Shown here in pieces: positions 21,886-34,395 of a DNA stretch of 64,000 nucleotides (positions are counted from its first letter, which is position 1; the number at the start of each line of letters is the position of its first letter). This stretch comes from Gymnothorax reevesii (Eukaryota > Chordata > Actinopteri > Anguilliformes > Muraenidae), in the NCBI GenBank assembly GCA_029721435.1, contig CM056576.1:118781166-118845165 (forward strand), in the 5' to 3' direction. Both the position numbers and the translations under genes were made by a program. The notes beneath the pieces are model-generated. The model worked only from the letters and a program-made list of their open reading frames with translations. It searched no databases and had not been told where the DNA came from.

Positions 21886-24800
21886 AAGCACAGCAACTTA
21901 CATCCCATTTCTGGCACAATTTGCAATATGTGCTTTAAAAAACCATGACACCCGAAACGAGCTCATTCTGAGACATTAATCCTAATGGCCTTGCAAACTT
22001 AGAATTTGAAAACACGAAAAACAAATGAAAGTCCAATATTAGGAGACTAATTGGATTTTTTTTTACAAATTCTATGAAAACATACAATATTCTTTCAGCT
22101 CAGAGTGAATATATTCAGTCCCAATTTAATATGCAGAATATTATAACAAATGTGTAAATATCTCTTTCAATCCAGTGCAAGCTATTACAAAAGACCTTCA
22201 ATACATCCAATATGTGTTACATATATTAGTGTAGAGGTTAATTTAACTTCAGCTGGACAATTTGAGATTGCCAGATAAAAGAATGTACAAGGGCAGTTTT
22301 CCTGAAGTAATCACAGGTATCTTTACACGAGCAGAGAAAATGGTTTTAATTGACTGTCTTCTTCACCTTGTCTTACTGTCTGCAGTGATCTATGACTTTA
22401 AAACTGATAATACTCTATTCCAACAAAATGATTGGTAATTAAAAAAAAAAATCAGAATCCTCAGATTCAGGCAGTAACTGGAATATTCACAGGGACACAC
22501 TTATTTCCACTTGCATCAATGGAACATATGGAATCCACAGATGCCTGTGTTGACGCATGTATGCGTAAATACATACACTTGGGCAGATATTTAACAATTG
22601 TTAATAAAACAGAGGAACCACACAATCCCACAATGGCAATATGCATACACTGCATAGACAACGGTAGCATTTAAGCACATGCTCATTCATGATTTAATTA
22701 CAAAATCATATGCATCAATATGCATTTAGTCCTCCAATGCTGCTATAATAGTCACCATTATTCAGGAGAGGTTTTCCATTACATGTTCGAACATTAACCC
22801 TCTATTAACCAAACCCATTTCCAATTGTGTAAAAATCATTTCCCTAGGCAAATATGTTGATTATGGGCCAATATTTGGAAAAATAGTATTGAAAAAAAAA
22901 AGAATTTTTTTTAAAATTTAAATTTACATTTTTTTTTTTATTTTAAAATTTTTACTTAACGGACCATTCAAGTTATTCTAAAATGTTTATTTGGTACTAA
23001 GAGACAAAACCAGCAGGGTGTCCAGGCTGTTAACCCTTTCACTTTATGTAGCAGATATGTTACGGTGGTTAGAGGGTTAAAGATGGGATTTTCTTCCTTT
23101 TCAGCCTAAAAAGCAGTTGAGAGTTTGGATTGTGATTATGGGTAATAGGCCCTGGCTTTCGCGTTGATTCATTTGAGCACGAGGACATGGCACAGTCCAA
23201 GCCAGTGAAGTTCTTCTATTCCTATGTTGACCAACCATGTACAGACCTCCCTCACTGTACATCATGGTATACTGTTATTGCAAGTCTGGAAAAGACCTCC
23301 ATCAAATTGTTGGAAGCAAAGACTCCTATAAAGAGTCACTGTATGTTTTGCTCTCTCAGTGGAACAAAGCCAAAGCCACAGAACAACTTTTGGAACTTTT
23401 TCAATTTTTTGCTCCCAAAATATACCTTCCTGAACACATGAACATGTCTGCTTTGTGCAGCAACAACATAAAAGAAGAAAAAAACTTCACAGGAAACAGA
23501 ATTGTATTCCATTGACACACCAACTGGGTATTTGTCGGGGGGACTTTATCAATTCATATGGCATATATTCAAGGATTAAAATGCATCCAATGTGATGTCC
23601 TGCAAAATACAGCTTCAGTCAAAAAGCCAGTTACATGCTTGCCATTCCCCATTCAGTTCACACCTGCCAATCGCAGGCATGTTTCCTATTAAACCACCAA
23701 AGAACATTTTTGACCCAATCATGGAGGAGGAGTAATACTATTTTTTAGGTCCAGTTCATAAAAGATTTCAAATATCTCAATTTAAAAATAAAAATATAAA
23801 AAATAGAGCCTTTACAGCTCACTTGTCATCTAACGTCTCATAGTTTTTTATAGTTTTGAGGGGTTACTCAGCATTCATTTCATTTTAATGAGTAATTTCT
23901 GAAATGCTAAGTGTTTTGTTGTCAAGAAATGATAGTGTCATTGGCATACAGTTCTGAAATTCTGTTCCCAGTTTTAATTACAGAGAAGATGGCACCTTGA
24001 TGGCAGCCTTCAAGGCAACCTCTTACCCCCAGCAGTGACTCTCGTACATACTGTAAAAGCAATCCTCTTCCCATATTCCCTCGAGCTAGTAATCCATCCA
24101 AGGCTGGTAATTGCCCCGTCTACAACATTGCGCCTGTCTGCTCCACGTCTTGCATTATAGTGGAGGCCCCCGAAGACTTGACATTGAGAAGCAGGGCTGG
24201 CATGATCCTGAGAATAAGGACATTCATTTCCTCTTCCCTTGGTTGAAAAGAATACAGCTTTCATCTGAAGTCAACCACTCTGATTTCCCACAGAGTCTGC
24301 AGCAAAGCACCCCGCAGTTGTGCTGAACACATTTTTTGTGACCCAGTGCTCTTTTCCCACAAATTGAAAATACATTTAGAAGATAACATGCATGTCTTGA
24401 GGGTTGTGTATTACCTTTACTAAGTTTCTGAGATACTGCACATCATCAATGTGCATTGGTATATAAGGGCGACACAAACCTCACCTTCAAAAGCATGATA
24501 ACTCACAACTTATCCCCGTGAAGTCTGCCAAGAAAGCAATCACATAATGGAAATTAGCAAAATAATATTAAACTGTTTCATAGACTGACCGCCAATTTAT
24601 TTTCCAAAAACATCATTCATTGCATCACAATGTTGTGAGGCATTTTTCGATCGACATAAATGACGACATTAAACACGAATCTGTCCTTGAAACAGCGCCG
24701 ATCTTCTAAAATTTGTTTGCGGACTAATTGTACGTAATGCTGTTTCACACCAGTGTGATTGGATGTAATTTGTTGCATTCAATGCTGTTCCAATGTGCTT

Positions 24801-25698
24801 AATATGGTGTGTCATATTTGACGTTTTTTTACAGCTAAATTGAACTTGCCTAAATAAAGTACCATCTTAAAAAATACTATTATCTGGTGAAAAAGTTCAC
24901 CAATGGGGATCGAACACAGAGAATGTTGTGTATTTTTTTCTGATTGCTCAGTTTTTTCTCCAACTACATTCTCACATCTTATTGATTATATTTTCTTAAT
25001 CATTGTGGGCCATATTTTGGTCTTGACCTTTCAGCTAACAAATTGGCAATTAATTATGAAATGTTTACAGGAAGAGACTGAGACTAATCATGCCCTAAAA
25101 GATAAGGCGACATAAGCAACAACATATGCAAGGGATTTTGTTATTGTGATTACTGGAATGGCTGTGCTGTGGTCAAAAGCTTGAGCCTGATGTGCTGCTC
25201 GAAAGTTCAACAATTGAAATATTAACAATATCATTTTTCCATCAAGCATACAAACAATTAATTCGATAAATATTGCAGAAAGTTTGGTGCCTGTACCAAT
25301 TTCACTATGTTTGGAATGCAGAGCAATTCAAATGGGATGAGGTACCCTTTTGTATACTGTGGCTATTGGTATGGTTTAGATTGTTTGTCAGCTAATCACA
25401 TTGTGTGTTTTTGCCGGGTCCATTCAGATTTTGGATGTGATCTACTATGTCTTATTCCTGTTTTTCTTGTGTTCTCTGTGTCCATTTTGGTGATGGGTTG
25501 ATGTTAATTTCATTCATTTTCCCATTGCCTAGTAAGCCCTCAGTGCATTCTTCATGCTTGCTTCTTGTCTAGAGTGTTGTCTCTGTGAATTTGCATTTCC
25601 CCTGTTTCTTTGTTCATGGCCAGATTCTCTTGCCCTGTCTTGCGCTTGTAGTTTGCACTCTCACATTTATTTCTCATACCCTGGTTTCCCTAGTTCCT
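21886..25698. other. Long non-coding stretch
   Basis: Contains an A/T homopolymer-rich block at about 22885-22955. The frame at 23187-23441 starts with ATG but shows no family motif and has overlapping frames of similar length. From about 25400 the sequence becomes T/C-rich, in the style of the LTR-like blocks further on. No gene recognised. Confidence 0.35.
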
Positions 25699-26079
25699 AT
25701 TTTCACAGCTAGTCATGTGACATATTCTTGGATTTTGATTGGACAGAAATGAATTTTTATGGACTTCGGTATTTCGGTCACACTTTAGCTGAAGTGTTGC
25801 TCATAAAGGCTGACAATGTCACCTTTTTTAGCATTTAGCCACTAGCTAAGTGACATTGCCAGATATATCACATCTGGCATCACTTGGTGAATAAGGATGT
25901 GTTATTTCACCCTTTACTAAGCAAAGATATTATGTCTCATTTATGAAGGCATTATACAAGCAGTATAAAGCCTTTATGAGCAACACTTCAGCTAAAGCGT
26001 GACCGAAATACCCAAGTCCATAAAAGTTCATGACTGTCCAATCGAAATCCAAGAATGTCACATGACTAGCTGTGAAAAT
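25699..26079. mobile_element. Large inverted repeat (foldback element)
   Basis: A left arm at 25699-25811 (ATTTTCACAGCTAGTCATGT..CATAAAGGCT) is mirrored by a right arm at 25969-26079 (AGCCTTTATG..ACATGACTAGCTGTGAAAAT). The arms are about 111-113 bp and closely matched over their whole length, with a loop of about 157 bp. No coding frame. Probably a MITE; the flanks (left TTCCT, right GCCAA) show no obvious duplication. Confidence 0.8.
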
Positions 26080-26133
26080 GCCAACCATGGAAGTGTTAAA
26101 GTTGGCTTCATCTTTTAAAGAACTCAAGTTCTG

Positions 26134-27200
26134 TTATGTCTCTGACCATGTTTTTGTGATGACCCTGATTCCAAGCCATGTTTTCTGAAATATTCCATGC
26201 CATGTTTTGTATTTTGCCTTTCTTTTTTCCTTTGTCTTTCTTTATGTCCTTGCCTGCCATATTCACTGTTATCATTTTGGTTTTTGTAATTCTCATACCC
26301 TGCAGTGCACTTTGTCTCCCAAGTCTTGTCTTGTGCTCTGAGACAGTTTTATTCCCCAGTCTTGTGCGCCACAGTTTCAGGTGATTCCATGGTTTCTGGG
26401 TATCCGAACATTCCTTCCAATCTCATTCGCTTCCTTCGCCTTACTGTTCTATCTTTACTGACAATACTAACAGTTTATTATTTTAGATAAATTACTAACA
26501 CAAACTAACATTGTTTATAGTGCTAACTTACTAACAAGCACTAGGGATTGTATGGCTGCACATTACTAATTGACTAACGAGCTCTCAGCCCTCGCTCTGC
26601 TCTAGTCTCCGCCCCTTGCCTTCACTCCATTTACTTTGCTGTGCTTCAGCAGATTCTCTGCACCTTGTTAATCACTGTTCTGCCTCTCACTCTGTGCACT
26701 TTAGAACTCTCTAACCAGAGCCGTTGGTTTGTCATAGGCTGTCTGTGTAATGCCTGTCCACGTTTTGGCTTTCGCCAATTTCATATGGTTAGGAACTTCC
26801 TCTGGTTCATTCCTTTGTTAAATAGTCTGATTCAGCTCACCTGTTCCCTATTGTAGCATGTGACTTCCCGTATGGGTATTTAAGCAGTCATTTCACTCCC
26901 AGCTCTTGTCAGAACGTTTTCCTTGTGCTGCGATCGTAAATGCCGTGTACTGTTTGTGTTACACTTCTGACTGGACCGTCCCTGTTTCTGATTTTGGCTT
27001 TGTCTTGGATTTTTCTGCACCCGTGTGATGAACCTGTTTTGCCGGACCCTGAGTTTTGTGTTTGCTGCCCTGTGCACGATTTGGATTATGCCCCTGGGAT
27101 TCTGATTTTGGATTGGACTCTGTACCGTTGCCTTCTGCCCTGCAGAGGTTCACCTCCCAGCTTCAATAAAATACAAATTTGCAGGATCTCTTGGTTCTCA
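26134..27200 (+). mobile_element. LTR-like block, copy 1 (solo LTR candidate)
   Basis: The T-rich block has a promoter-like word GGGTATTTAAGC near 26874 and a polyadenylation signal AATAAA at 27164, the order expected of U3-R-U5. It shares several phrases in order with 49139-49872: CTCCGCCCCTTG, TTAATCACT, TGTCATAGGCTGT, TTTCGCCAATTT, TATTTAAGCAGTCATTTCAC, AGCTCTTGTCAG. The region after TATTTAAGC, rich in TTTGGATT and CCTG, is like the 3' part of fish Gypsy-type LTRs as I know them. No gag-pol is nearby. The frames here (26940-27296 and others) are not genes. Confidence 0.5.
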
Positions 27201-28574
27201 CGCTTGGTGAAAGCAACCTCACAAGTTCACTCTAATGTAGGTGAATGTACTCAAGACCAGGTATTTAGCAGAAAAAGTACTTTTCTCCAAAAGTAATGGT
27301 CATTTTTTTAACTGGTTTGTTAGGTCTTACTAGCCCCTCGAAACAAGAATGGGCTCCATAGTATGCTACCTTTTTCCAAGTACCTGCAACATGTTTGAAA
27401 AACTTTTAGCCCCAAAATCTCAAGTGTTATTTTGAGACTTAGGTGCCTCTTGCACACCGATCTTCAATGACATTGTTCTTAATCGTAAATTTACTAAAAA
27501 CAAATTAAAGAGCTTAGCTCAAGAAAAAAAGCTGACTGGAGGTGTTAGAAGGGCATACAGCATGACAATCCAGCGACTCACGCCGACATCACAATGAACT
27601 CACGTCTTCATGACATTCACAAAACGGATGAGGCATACTAACGATACCACTTTGGTGCAAGGGAGGAAACGAGGCAATAATTTGTCTCCTTTCATTGATT
27701 TAAGGACACATGAGGGTTGTGACAAGCTTTCCATATCCCTGGTTCTACGCCTGACTCTATTGGTTCTAGGCTCCTTGACAATTAACAGGGTTTTACCTTC
27801 CCTTAAAGATTAATGCTAAGGTCTGAACTTGAACAACACCCTGGGAGAAAAGGTTTTATGATGAGGGTCACTGCCAGTGTACCTGACTCAAAATCTCACT
27901 GAAAGGTGCAGAAGCGTCAAGCTGAAAAGCTGTATTCTGCTTTACTTTTTTATGTAGTGTTAGTTTATTTTACCCTGAAACCCATGAGAGTGAAGGGCTT
28001 CCAGACTTTTGCTGTTTATACTTGAGTTTATAAAGATGCTATTTGGCTGTGCAGCAACAATGGTGAAAACCCCAAACTGCCACATCTCCCTCCCAGGGGT
28101 GTCATCCACAGCGTGAAAAAAATGCTTTAAAATACAAGTATGTTTTTCTATGTGTTTGATCCTAGCAAGAGGGTTATTGGCTGTGTTGTTCAGTATTTGC
28201 AAGGGAGCAAATATATCTGCACTTGAATGTATCTGGTCACTTGGGAGAGCAACAATTGGGGAAAGTTGAAGATTAATCCAATATGTAAAATAAAGCCAAA
28301 ACAAAATGCGCGTGACTCCTGACTAAAGCAAACACACTGGTTTGACTCATGGTGGATTTATTCCTTTGGAGAAAATACTCTTCAGTGAGAAGAAATTATA
28401 ATTATGTCTGCACATTTCCAGCAATGGACACAAGCTCAAATTATATTTAATTCATGGAGATACACTGTGTCCCATCTAGCACAAATGAATGGAGTGAAAT
28501 TAATAAACACCAGAGACCTCATTTATCAATGCGTGCCAAGAACACTTTTGAGACATGGGCTTACATGCAGTCAG
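27201..28574. other. Non-coding stretch
   Basis: No gene recognised. The 114-codon minus-strand frame at 27960-28304 lacks motifs. Confidence 0.35.
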
Positions 28575-29772
28575 TATTAAGTATGTCCCGAACCCGAATA
28601 TGATATTCGGAAGTACACAAATAATGCTTTGGCCCCGAATAGTTTTTCTGTCCGAAGTTTCTCCTTATTATTCAGGAGCTTTTTTCTAAAGACAAAAAAA
28701 AAAAAGGTTTGAATGCGTGTTTTCAGCAGGATTTTGAGCCAATTACATACAAGAGACGAAAACAAAAAAAAAAAAAAAAAAAAAAAAAAACATGTTAGTG
28801 CGTGTTTTTAAATATGGAGCTCATAGATGGGGCACTCGCGAAAAAGTAAGATTGATACAGTAGGCGTCGGCCGCCGTATGCACCTGAAGAGTTTTCACTC
28901 CGCCAGTAAATCGAGAGAGGAAAGTAAACCTGAACCGCACATACGTCTCACAGAAAACGCATTTGCTCAGCTGCTAAGCGGTGGCGTCTACTGCATGAAG
29001 GGGTTGAAGTACTCCGTGAATTTGTTCAGATGTGTAGTATTTCTACTGTGATTGATACGCTTCCAGTAAAATAGAGCTTGTTATTACACCATGTCGATAG
29101 AGGCTTTTATTCTACTCAAACACAGTCGTGTGTAGTGTGAACATGGTAGGACCACTTCCAGAGAGGATTTCATGTTTTTGTGCTGTCTCGCTCACACTCG
29201 GTTGTGCTTTCTATTATCTACTGGTCATTTAACATTAATATACACATTTTGGATTACTTGGATTCAATTCCAGAGGATATAATTTCCCTTTTGCCTGGCT
29301 CGTGTGTCCTCCTATGCGGAGCGTCCGTATATTCGTATGAACTATTTTCGATGGTGAAACATTTACCGCAAGTTTTTTAGGGGAGGACAGTGTCGCATAT
29401 ATAATCAACTGCGCTCGCCCCTTAGGTCGCACCTGTTCATATTAGAAAATAACGGGAATAGAAGCGGCTATACATTTTTTTTTTTTGAGTGACACAAGAC
29501 TCACAACCCCAGTGAAACGGCTCGTTTCACAAGCAAAATTTGATCCATTCAGTTCGATTACGTTTGGAAAGTCTAGAAGAGCCGCACGATTAAATTATTC
29601 CCGTTCTAGTTAGCCGAGAGCTATATCGGAAGATAGCCAGCAAGCTCGACGGAAGTCTCTAGTGCGCCCTCTTCCGGTTTCTTCCCGAATCCGAATAACG
29701 AATCCGAAGTTTTTTTTTTAAAAGCCCGAATCCGAACCCGAATACAAATAGTGCAATGGCTGTACACCCCTA
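28575..29772. mobile_element. hAT-like element with CCGAATC motifs
   Basis: Both ends carry clusters of CCGAA/CGAATCC words (near 28588-28660 and 29685-29745), and the right end finishes with GGCTGTACACCCCTA. In fish such CGAATCCGAAC clusters next to a GGGGTGTAC terminus occur in hAT-type elements known to me. A perfect palindrome, CCGAATATGATATTCGG, sits at 28594-28610. The interior is more CpG-rich than the flanks, with a 30-bp A-run (about 28762-28790) and a 74-codon plus-strand frame at 28827-29051 of no known family. No clear 8-bp duplication was found, so the limits are approximate. Confidence 0.45.
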
Positions 29773-31755
29773 GTAGGTATACAGTGCAAACATATGATTT
29801 ATTGAATGCATTTCCTTTCAAGAGTGAAGGATTCCACACTTCTTGTATCACCACGTTTGTGCAAAACCAGGATCATGTACTTATGAGAGCACTTTTGACC
29901 TGCCACAGTCGGTCAAGGAGCATCCAATAAGAGACTGTGGTGTGGAGTAGCAGATTAACAAGTATAAAATATGGTGAAAAAAAAAAACCCTCTCCGAATG
30001 AGAGAGTGAAATTATTACCATCCAGTGCGGAGTTATAAACCCCAGCGGCCTTAGGATTGTCTAGCATTATGGCATTGATTTCCGCTCCGGCAGTGATGTG
30101 ATTTCATTAAAATCATGGTCAATGTTATAAGGCTGTGTTTTAAAATAAAAGACAAGGTAGAATCAATTTCAGAATTTTTGTTTTAAAATTATTGTGGTTT
30201 TGCTTCACTGTCATACAGCCTATGGGAGAAAGAGGGAACATATATTACTAGCATATTGAGGATAGTGCTTAAAATACGTAGACTAAGATGGTGTAAGCTG
30301 TTAAAGAAACAATAAAACAACAAAAAACAAGTCATAAAAAGTTTTTGGTCATAAGGAATTCAGTTTGGTTTTCTTTTTTGCTACTTATCCATTAGACTGA
30401 GCACAAAGGCTTGCTAAAATCCACAGAGAACACTCTCAACTCAAACAGCGCAAACAATGTTACAGAGTCTATTCAGTTCACTCAAAGTCTCCATTTCAGC
30501 GAACTACTGATAACATCAGTAGTATTGTCTGCACGAAGTTATAAATCCATAATCATCAATTATAGTGTCTGCAGTTGTTCACAATCTCGAAAATCTCTTG
30601 ATCTTGCAATTGCAATGAATATATTTCGCATCATTCTAGCCTATGTGCAAGATTTGTTTCAACAGAAATTGATAGAGCAATTTGTCTGAAAGATTCTGTC
30701 ATTCATCTGTTATACTATGTTGTGGACTTGAAATTAAGCACAGCAGACCAAGATTCATCTCAGTTAATGCCCTTGATTACGTACAGAATTACAGACATTA
30801 CCACTCTGTGACCACCATTGGCCAGATCGGCCAGTCTCCATAGCCAGACTGGAAGGAGTGGGGTACAATCACACACACACACCTGAGTGACTGCGCGATT
30901 GACCTCACCAGTTATCAATCAAGCTCTGATTGTACGTACGCTGCCTTCCAGACATCCTGGAACCTGAGCAGTTCCCAGTTTACAGTTCCTTGTCAACACC
31001 AATACATGTTTGAGGAAAAATAATAACACAGTGGTCGCTCACAAGCAAATGCAGTTTATTATGCTTATTTCTGCAACTAAGACCAAAAACTTTAAAGATA
31101 GTGGGCGAGCTAAATGACATTGAGACAGAGAGAATGTAAGGAAGATATTCTTAGCATGTTCAGTGCTTGCTAACCTTTGAAAAGAAGTCATATGGATCAT
31201 AATTTTACAATTTAACAGTTACACTTCATTTTTACTGTTGCTGAGTCAACTGTGGTCCCAGATTCGTAATATTGAATTAAATCCAGATTATTATTTATTA
31301 TTCATTTTGTCTGCCTACTTGCTGCGACCTCTTGGCAAACTGAGAGTTCAGAAATCATTCCAGAGCTTTTAAGTAAGAGTTGCCACTAGGAGAGGCATTC
31401 AAAAGCACTTTCCTTACTGGGACTTGGGATCATTTCCAGCTCCTATAACATCTCAAACTGAGCATTTAGACTCTCTCTCTTTTCAGTTGGTCCGGTCTTG
31501 AGCATTGCAAAATATTGCTCTACTCAGCGTGAGTTCAAAAATTACTGTTTATCTTATAATAATGTAGCTTTGCGTCAGAAACACACAATCTGTATCGTGT
31601 TTGTACAATGTTTTATCAGAGTTTCCCCTAGTTTAGTGAGTTTAAGTTTGTGGGGGGGTTGGAGGTAATTCAGGAGACACAAGGGATGTGAATCTTTTGC
31701 AATTTGAGCCAGATGAATCTGGGCATTCTCACCCTGGAAATACGCCTGTGCCGTC
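29773..31755. other. Non-coding stretch
   Basis: Nothing recognised except a short (CA)6 tract near 30873. Confidence 0.4.
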
Positions 31756-31766
31756 AAAGATTAAGA

Positions 31767-31958
31767 CACTATGGGGGTGCCCCGGTGGCTCATCGGCCCA
31801 AGCGTGCGCACCGTAAAGGCCATGTTCCCTCCCACAGCGACCCGGGCTCGATTCCAGCTCGGGTCATTTGCTGCTTGTCTTCCCCCATTCTTCCCCCTAA
31901 CCTTCCTGTCACTCTCCACAGTAAATCTATCAAAATAACGGGAAAAATCTTTCAAAAA
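31767..31958 (+). mobile_element. Full-length tRNA-derived SINE with 11-bp duplication
   Basis: The head shows an A box (GGTGGCTCATCGGCCCAAGC region) and a B box (GGCTCGATTCC), followed by the usual fish SINE body (TTTGCTGCTTGTCTTCCCCC, CCTTCCTGTCACTCTCCACA) and an A-rich end. AAAGATTAAGA flanks it exactly on both sides (31756-31766 and 31959-31969), the mark of LINE-machinery insertion. It resembles the widespread fish CGGTGGCTCAGCGG SINE. The open frames on both strands across it are by-products. Confidence 0.92.
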
Positions 31959-32539
31959 AAAGATTAAGAATCTATTGATGGGATAACCTGATCATAGTAT
32001 TTCAGTACAGTATTTTATTGCTGCACCATGTTTCTGAGCTGAGGCCTACTGAAGCACTTCCAGATCATAATACTGTCTCCGGACGCTTGCACAGTAGGCA
32101 CTATGCATGGTGGGTATGTCGCTTCATGGGCCTCCTTTCTTACCCTGACATGCCCATTGCCCTAGTCTATGGTAAATCTGGACTAATCAGATCACATGAC
32201 CTTTTTTCATTGCTGCACAGCCCAAACTTTATGCTGCCTTGCAAATTGAAGTTGTTTTTCTCTCCCAATTAGCCTCACCAACAGGTGGCTTTCTTGTAGC
32301 CATGGAGCTATTTTAGTCCCAGTCCTGCAAGTTCTAGTCACTGAGGGGTCTAATCTCCCATTAGCGCGCAAGTCTTTATTTACGCGATTTGAGATAAGCG
32401 CTTTCGAGTTACGCGTATCCTCCCCGACTCGATTCGATCACGCCCACAGTGCTTCACAACTTCAGAATGTAGGCGGCCTTATGAAAGAGGCGTGACTGAT
32501 CCAAAAGAGAGGCAGACTCTGTACAAAGCTAATTGATTA

Positions 32540-32739
32540 TGGCTATCAGGAAAACATGGAACAAGGATTTTCTGGTTAACCATGAAAATGCAGTTGTGGT
32601 CCATGGAAAACGCAAACCAGACTTTAAATTTGAATATCGTGGGCCTGCTGATAAAACCTTGTATCTTCAAACTGATAAGAAACAAAAACTCGTATGTCCA
32701 CTATTCTTACATGCAGAATTAAACATTTTTTTATTTTAA
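32540..32739 (+). other. Unrecognised 66-codon frame with exon-like end, in the Harbinger element
   Basis: An ATG-started frame (MAIRKTWNKDFLVNHENAVV at the start) runs to a TAA at about 32739. A donor-like GTATGT follows ACTC near 32691. Its Gly-Pro-Ala-Asp-(Lys)-Thr-Leu-Tyr-Leu-Gln segment lies in one arm of an inverted repeat, and the opposite arm codes almost the same words on the other strand. It could be captured sequence or a piece of the element. No family recognised. Confidence 0.2.
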
Positions 32740-32844
32740 ATTATATTTATCAATTTATATTATTTTATTGTTATTCTTTAAATATATATATTATTTTCCT
32801 GTGAAGTTTATCATTTTGAAGATACAAGGTTTCATCAGCAGGCC
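32642..32844. repeat. Inverted repeat, 37-bp arms
   Basis: GGCCTGCTGATAAAACCTTG..TGATAA at 32642-32678 is mirrored at 32808-32844 with 35 of 37 positions identical. The loop is about 130 bp of AT-rich DNA. Confidence 0.85.
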
Positions 32845-33727
32845 GATGATATGCCGCTGTAAAAGTAGGCCTATGTAGGCTATGTCTGTGCCAATTACAA
32901 GAAGTAATGCAGGCATCTCTTTTTTTATTTCTTTTTCTAGCCACCGTGGCATTAAAGCTATGCAAACAAACTAATTGCCGCGATAATGAAATAATAAACA
33001 AAGAATTTAGCGCTTCTCAACCAGCGTAATCAGAGCTTTGAAAAATGTGCCCCTCCTACATTAGCCTGTTTTTTCTGTGGAAGACAGGAAACAAGACAAG
33101 TAAATAGAACATTCTAGTCACACAAAAATAATGAACAAAGGCAGTTTATATGATCTCATTTAGAAATCGCGCGCTTGAAATTTCAAAGTACCCCAATGTC
33201 TGGTTGGCAACTACAGGACAAGGCAACGCTTTAACAAACAAAGGATTCTTACCCTGCACGCGGTCATCCCCCCGCCCCGAAACCGCCTCAATGACACAAT
33301 TCCATATTCGTAGCCTATTATGTCCCATTTGATTTGAGCGACACATTCACTTGAACTTGTGCCTAATACTTTATTATAATCAATTATCCCATTTACTGAT
33401 TATGATTCTTCCCATGTTGGCTATTCTTTATTGGTTAAAATTGATTAACAAATGGGTAGTGCTTGAGTATTGGCCAGGGTAGGGCTCAATCTAGAGTAGC
33501 CTATTTAATAATATCTTTATTCACACATTAAAATACACAGCATTATCAACAGTAAAAAGAATTACAAAGACACAAGTTAGTAATTACAGATATCCTCAGT
33601 TAGAAAATCAATCTACTCACTCGTGGGAATATCACAACTTTTTAGATTATCACGAACATAAAGGGCAGTCATGGCAAGCGGGCACTCAAGGCTGATCTGA
33701 GGAAGAAAGCTGTGAATCGTTCTGGAT

Positions 33728-33975
33728 GTGGCTTCAGTGGGAAGATGTAAGCGCAGTATCCTTGATTTAAAGCATAAATGGAGAGATCTATGGGGCGCTG
33801 TAAAAGCCAGGCTCTCTGCACACCGGAGAAGTGTGCACGCAACAGGTAGTGAGCAACCATCATCCCCGGTGCATTTCACTGCACTGAGGAGGAGGTGGCA
33901 TCCACTCTTTCTGCAGTGGAAGTGCATGGAGAAGAACTTGGAGTGGATATGGATGAAGGAGGCTTAAGTAAAATG
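33728..33975 (+). pseudogene. Harbinger Myb/SANT-like protein relic
   Basis: In Harbinger transposons the Myb-like protein binds the element and carries the transposase into the nucleus. Here the plus-strand frame has the typical last Myb helix and linker: a LKHKWRDLWGAVKARL segment followed by HRRSVHATGSE. In family members the equivalent is a KKWQDLK..KL..RRSVRATGGG type stretch. A one-base shift near 33885 moves the downstream acidic part (EEVASTLSAVEVHGEELGVD) into another frame, so the gene is broken. The minus-strand frame of 104 codons over the same DNA is a shadow. Confidence 0.7.
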
Positions 33976-34042
33976 GTCGTTTTTATTTACCTATATTGAA
34001 AGTGTCACTGTGATAGATACTAGAAAGAAGTTTAATATGGTT

Positions 34043-34395
34043 TCAAATATTTATTGTATTTTTTTGGCAATTCAAGCAGTTGCGCAGTACAAAGGCGTCA
34101 TGGGCCGAGCCAGGGAATTTGGCGCAGATGCTTAATATGTGTGCATCATGATCGCACATAACCTGAACATTAATGCTGTGCCGACGTCTACGGCCTCTGT
34201 ACAAATTCTTATTAGTGGAAGGGGTTCTAATTGCAATGTGAGTACAATCAATGGCTCCCACAACACTGGAGAACCTGGCGAACCAACTGTGTCAGACACC
34301 TTGACACAGACGCCTGTGACATGTGCATGACATCACCAGCCACTCTCTAGAACGACCCAGATGCCAGGACCGACAGCACAGTTGTGACCTTGATG
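34043..34395 (-). pseudogene. HARBI1-like (PIF/Harbinger) transposase relic
   Basis: Reading leftwards, a SVLASGSF segment is interrupted by a stop at the position usually held by Gln. It is followed by RVAGDVMHMSQASVSRCL (helix-turn-helix-like region), a frameshift, and then GAIDCTHIAIRTPS with the first catalytic Asp and HSINVQVMCDHDAHILSICA. PGSAHDAFVLRN then carries the second Asp. The C-terminal half with the third acidic residue is missing: only about 72 intact codons (34043-34261) remain of a protein usually around 340 residues. The gene converges on the Myb-like relic, as in other Harbingers. It is inactive. Confidence 0.85.

Noticed and set aside
26940..27296. 118-codon plus-strand frame
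   Set aside because: It lies in the 3' part of an LTR-like block and covers the polyadenylation signal.
29667..29682. Second CTCF-like word (GAAGAGGGCGCAC on the minus strand)
   Set aside because: It has several mismatches and lies inside a transposon-like block.
33613..33927. 104-codon minus-strand frame
   Set aside because: It is the shadow of the Myb-like relic on the plus strand, whose residues match the family.
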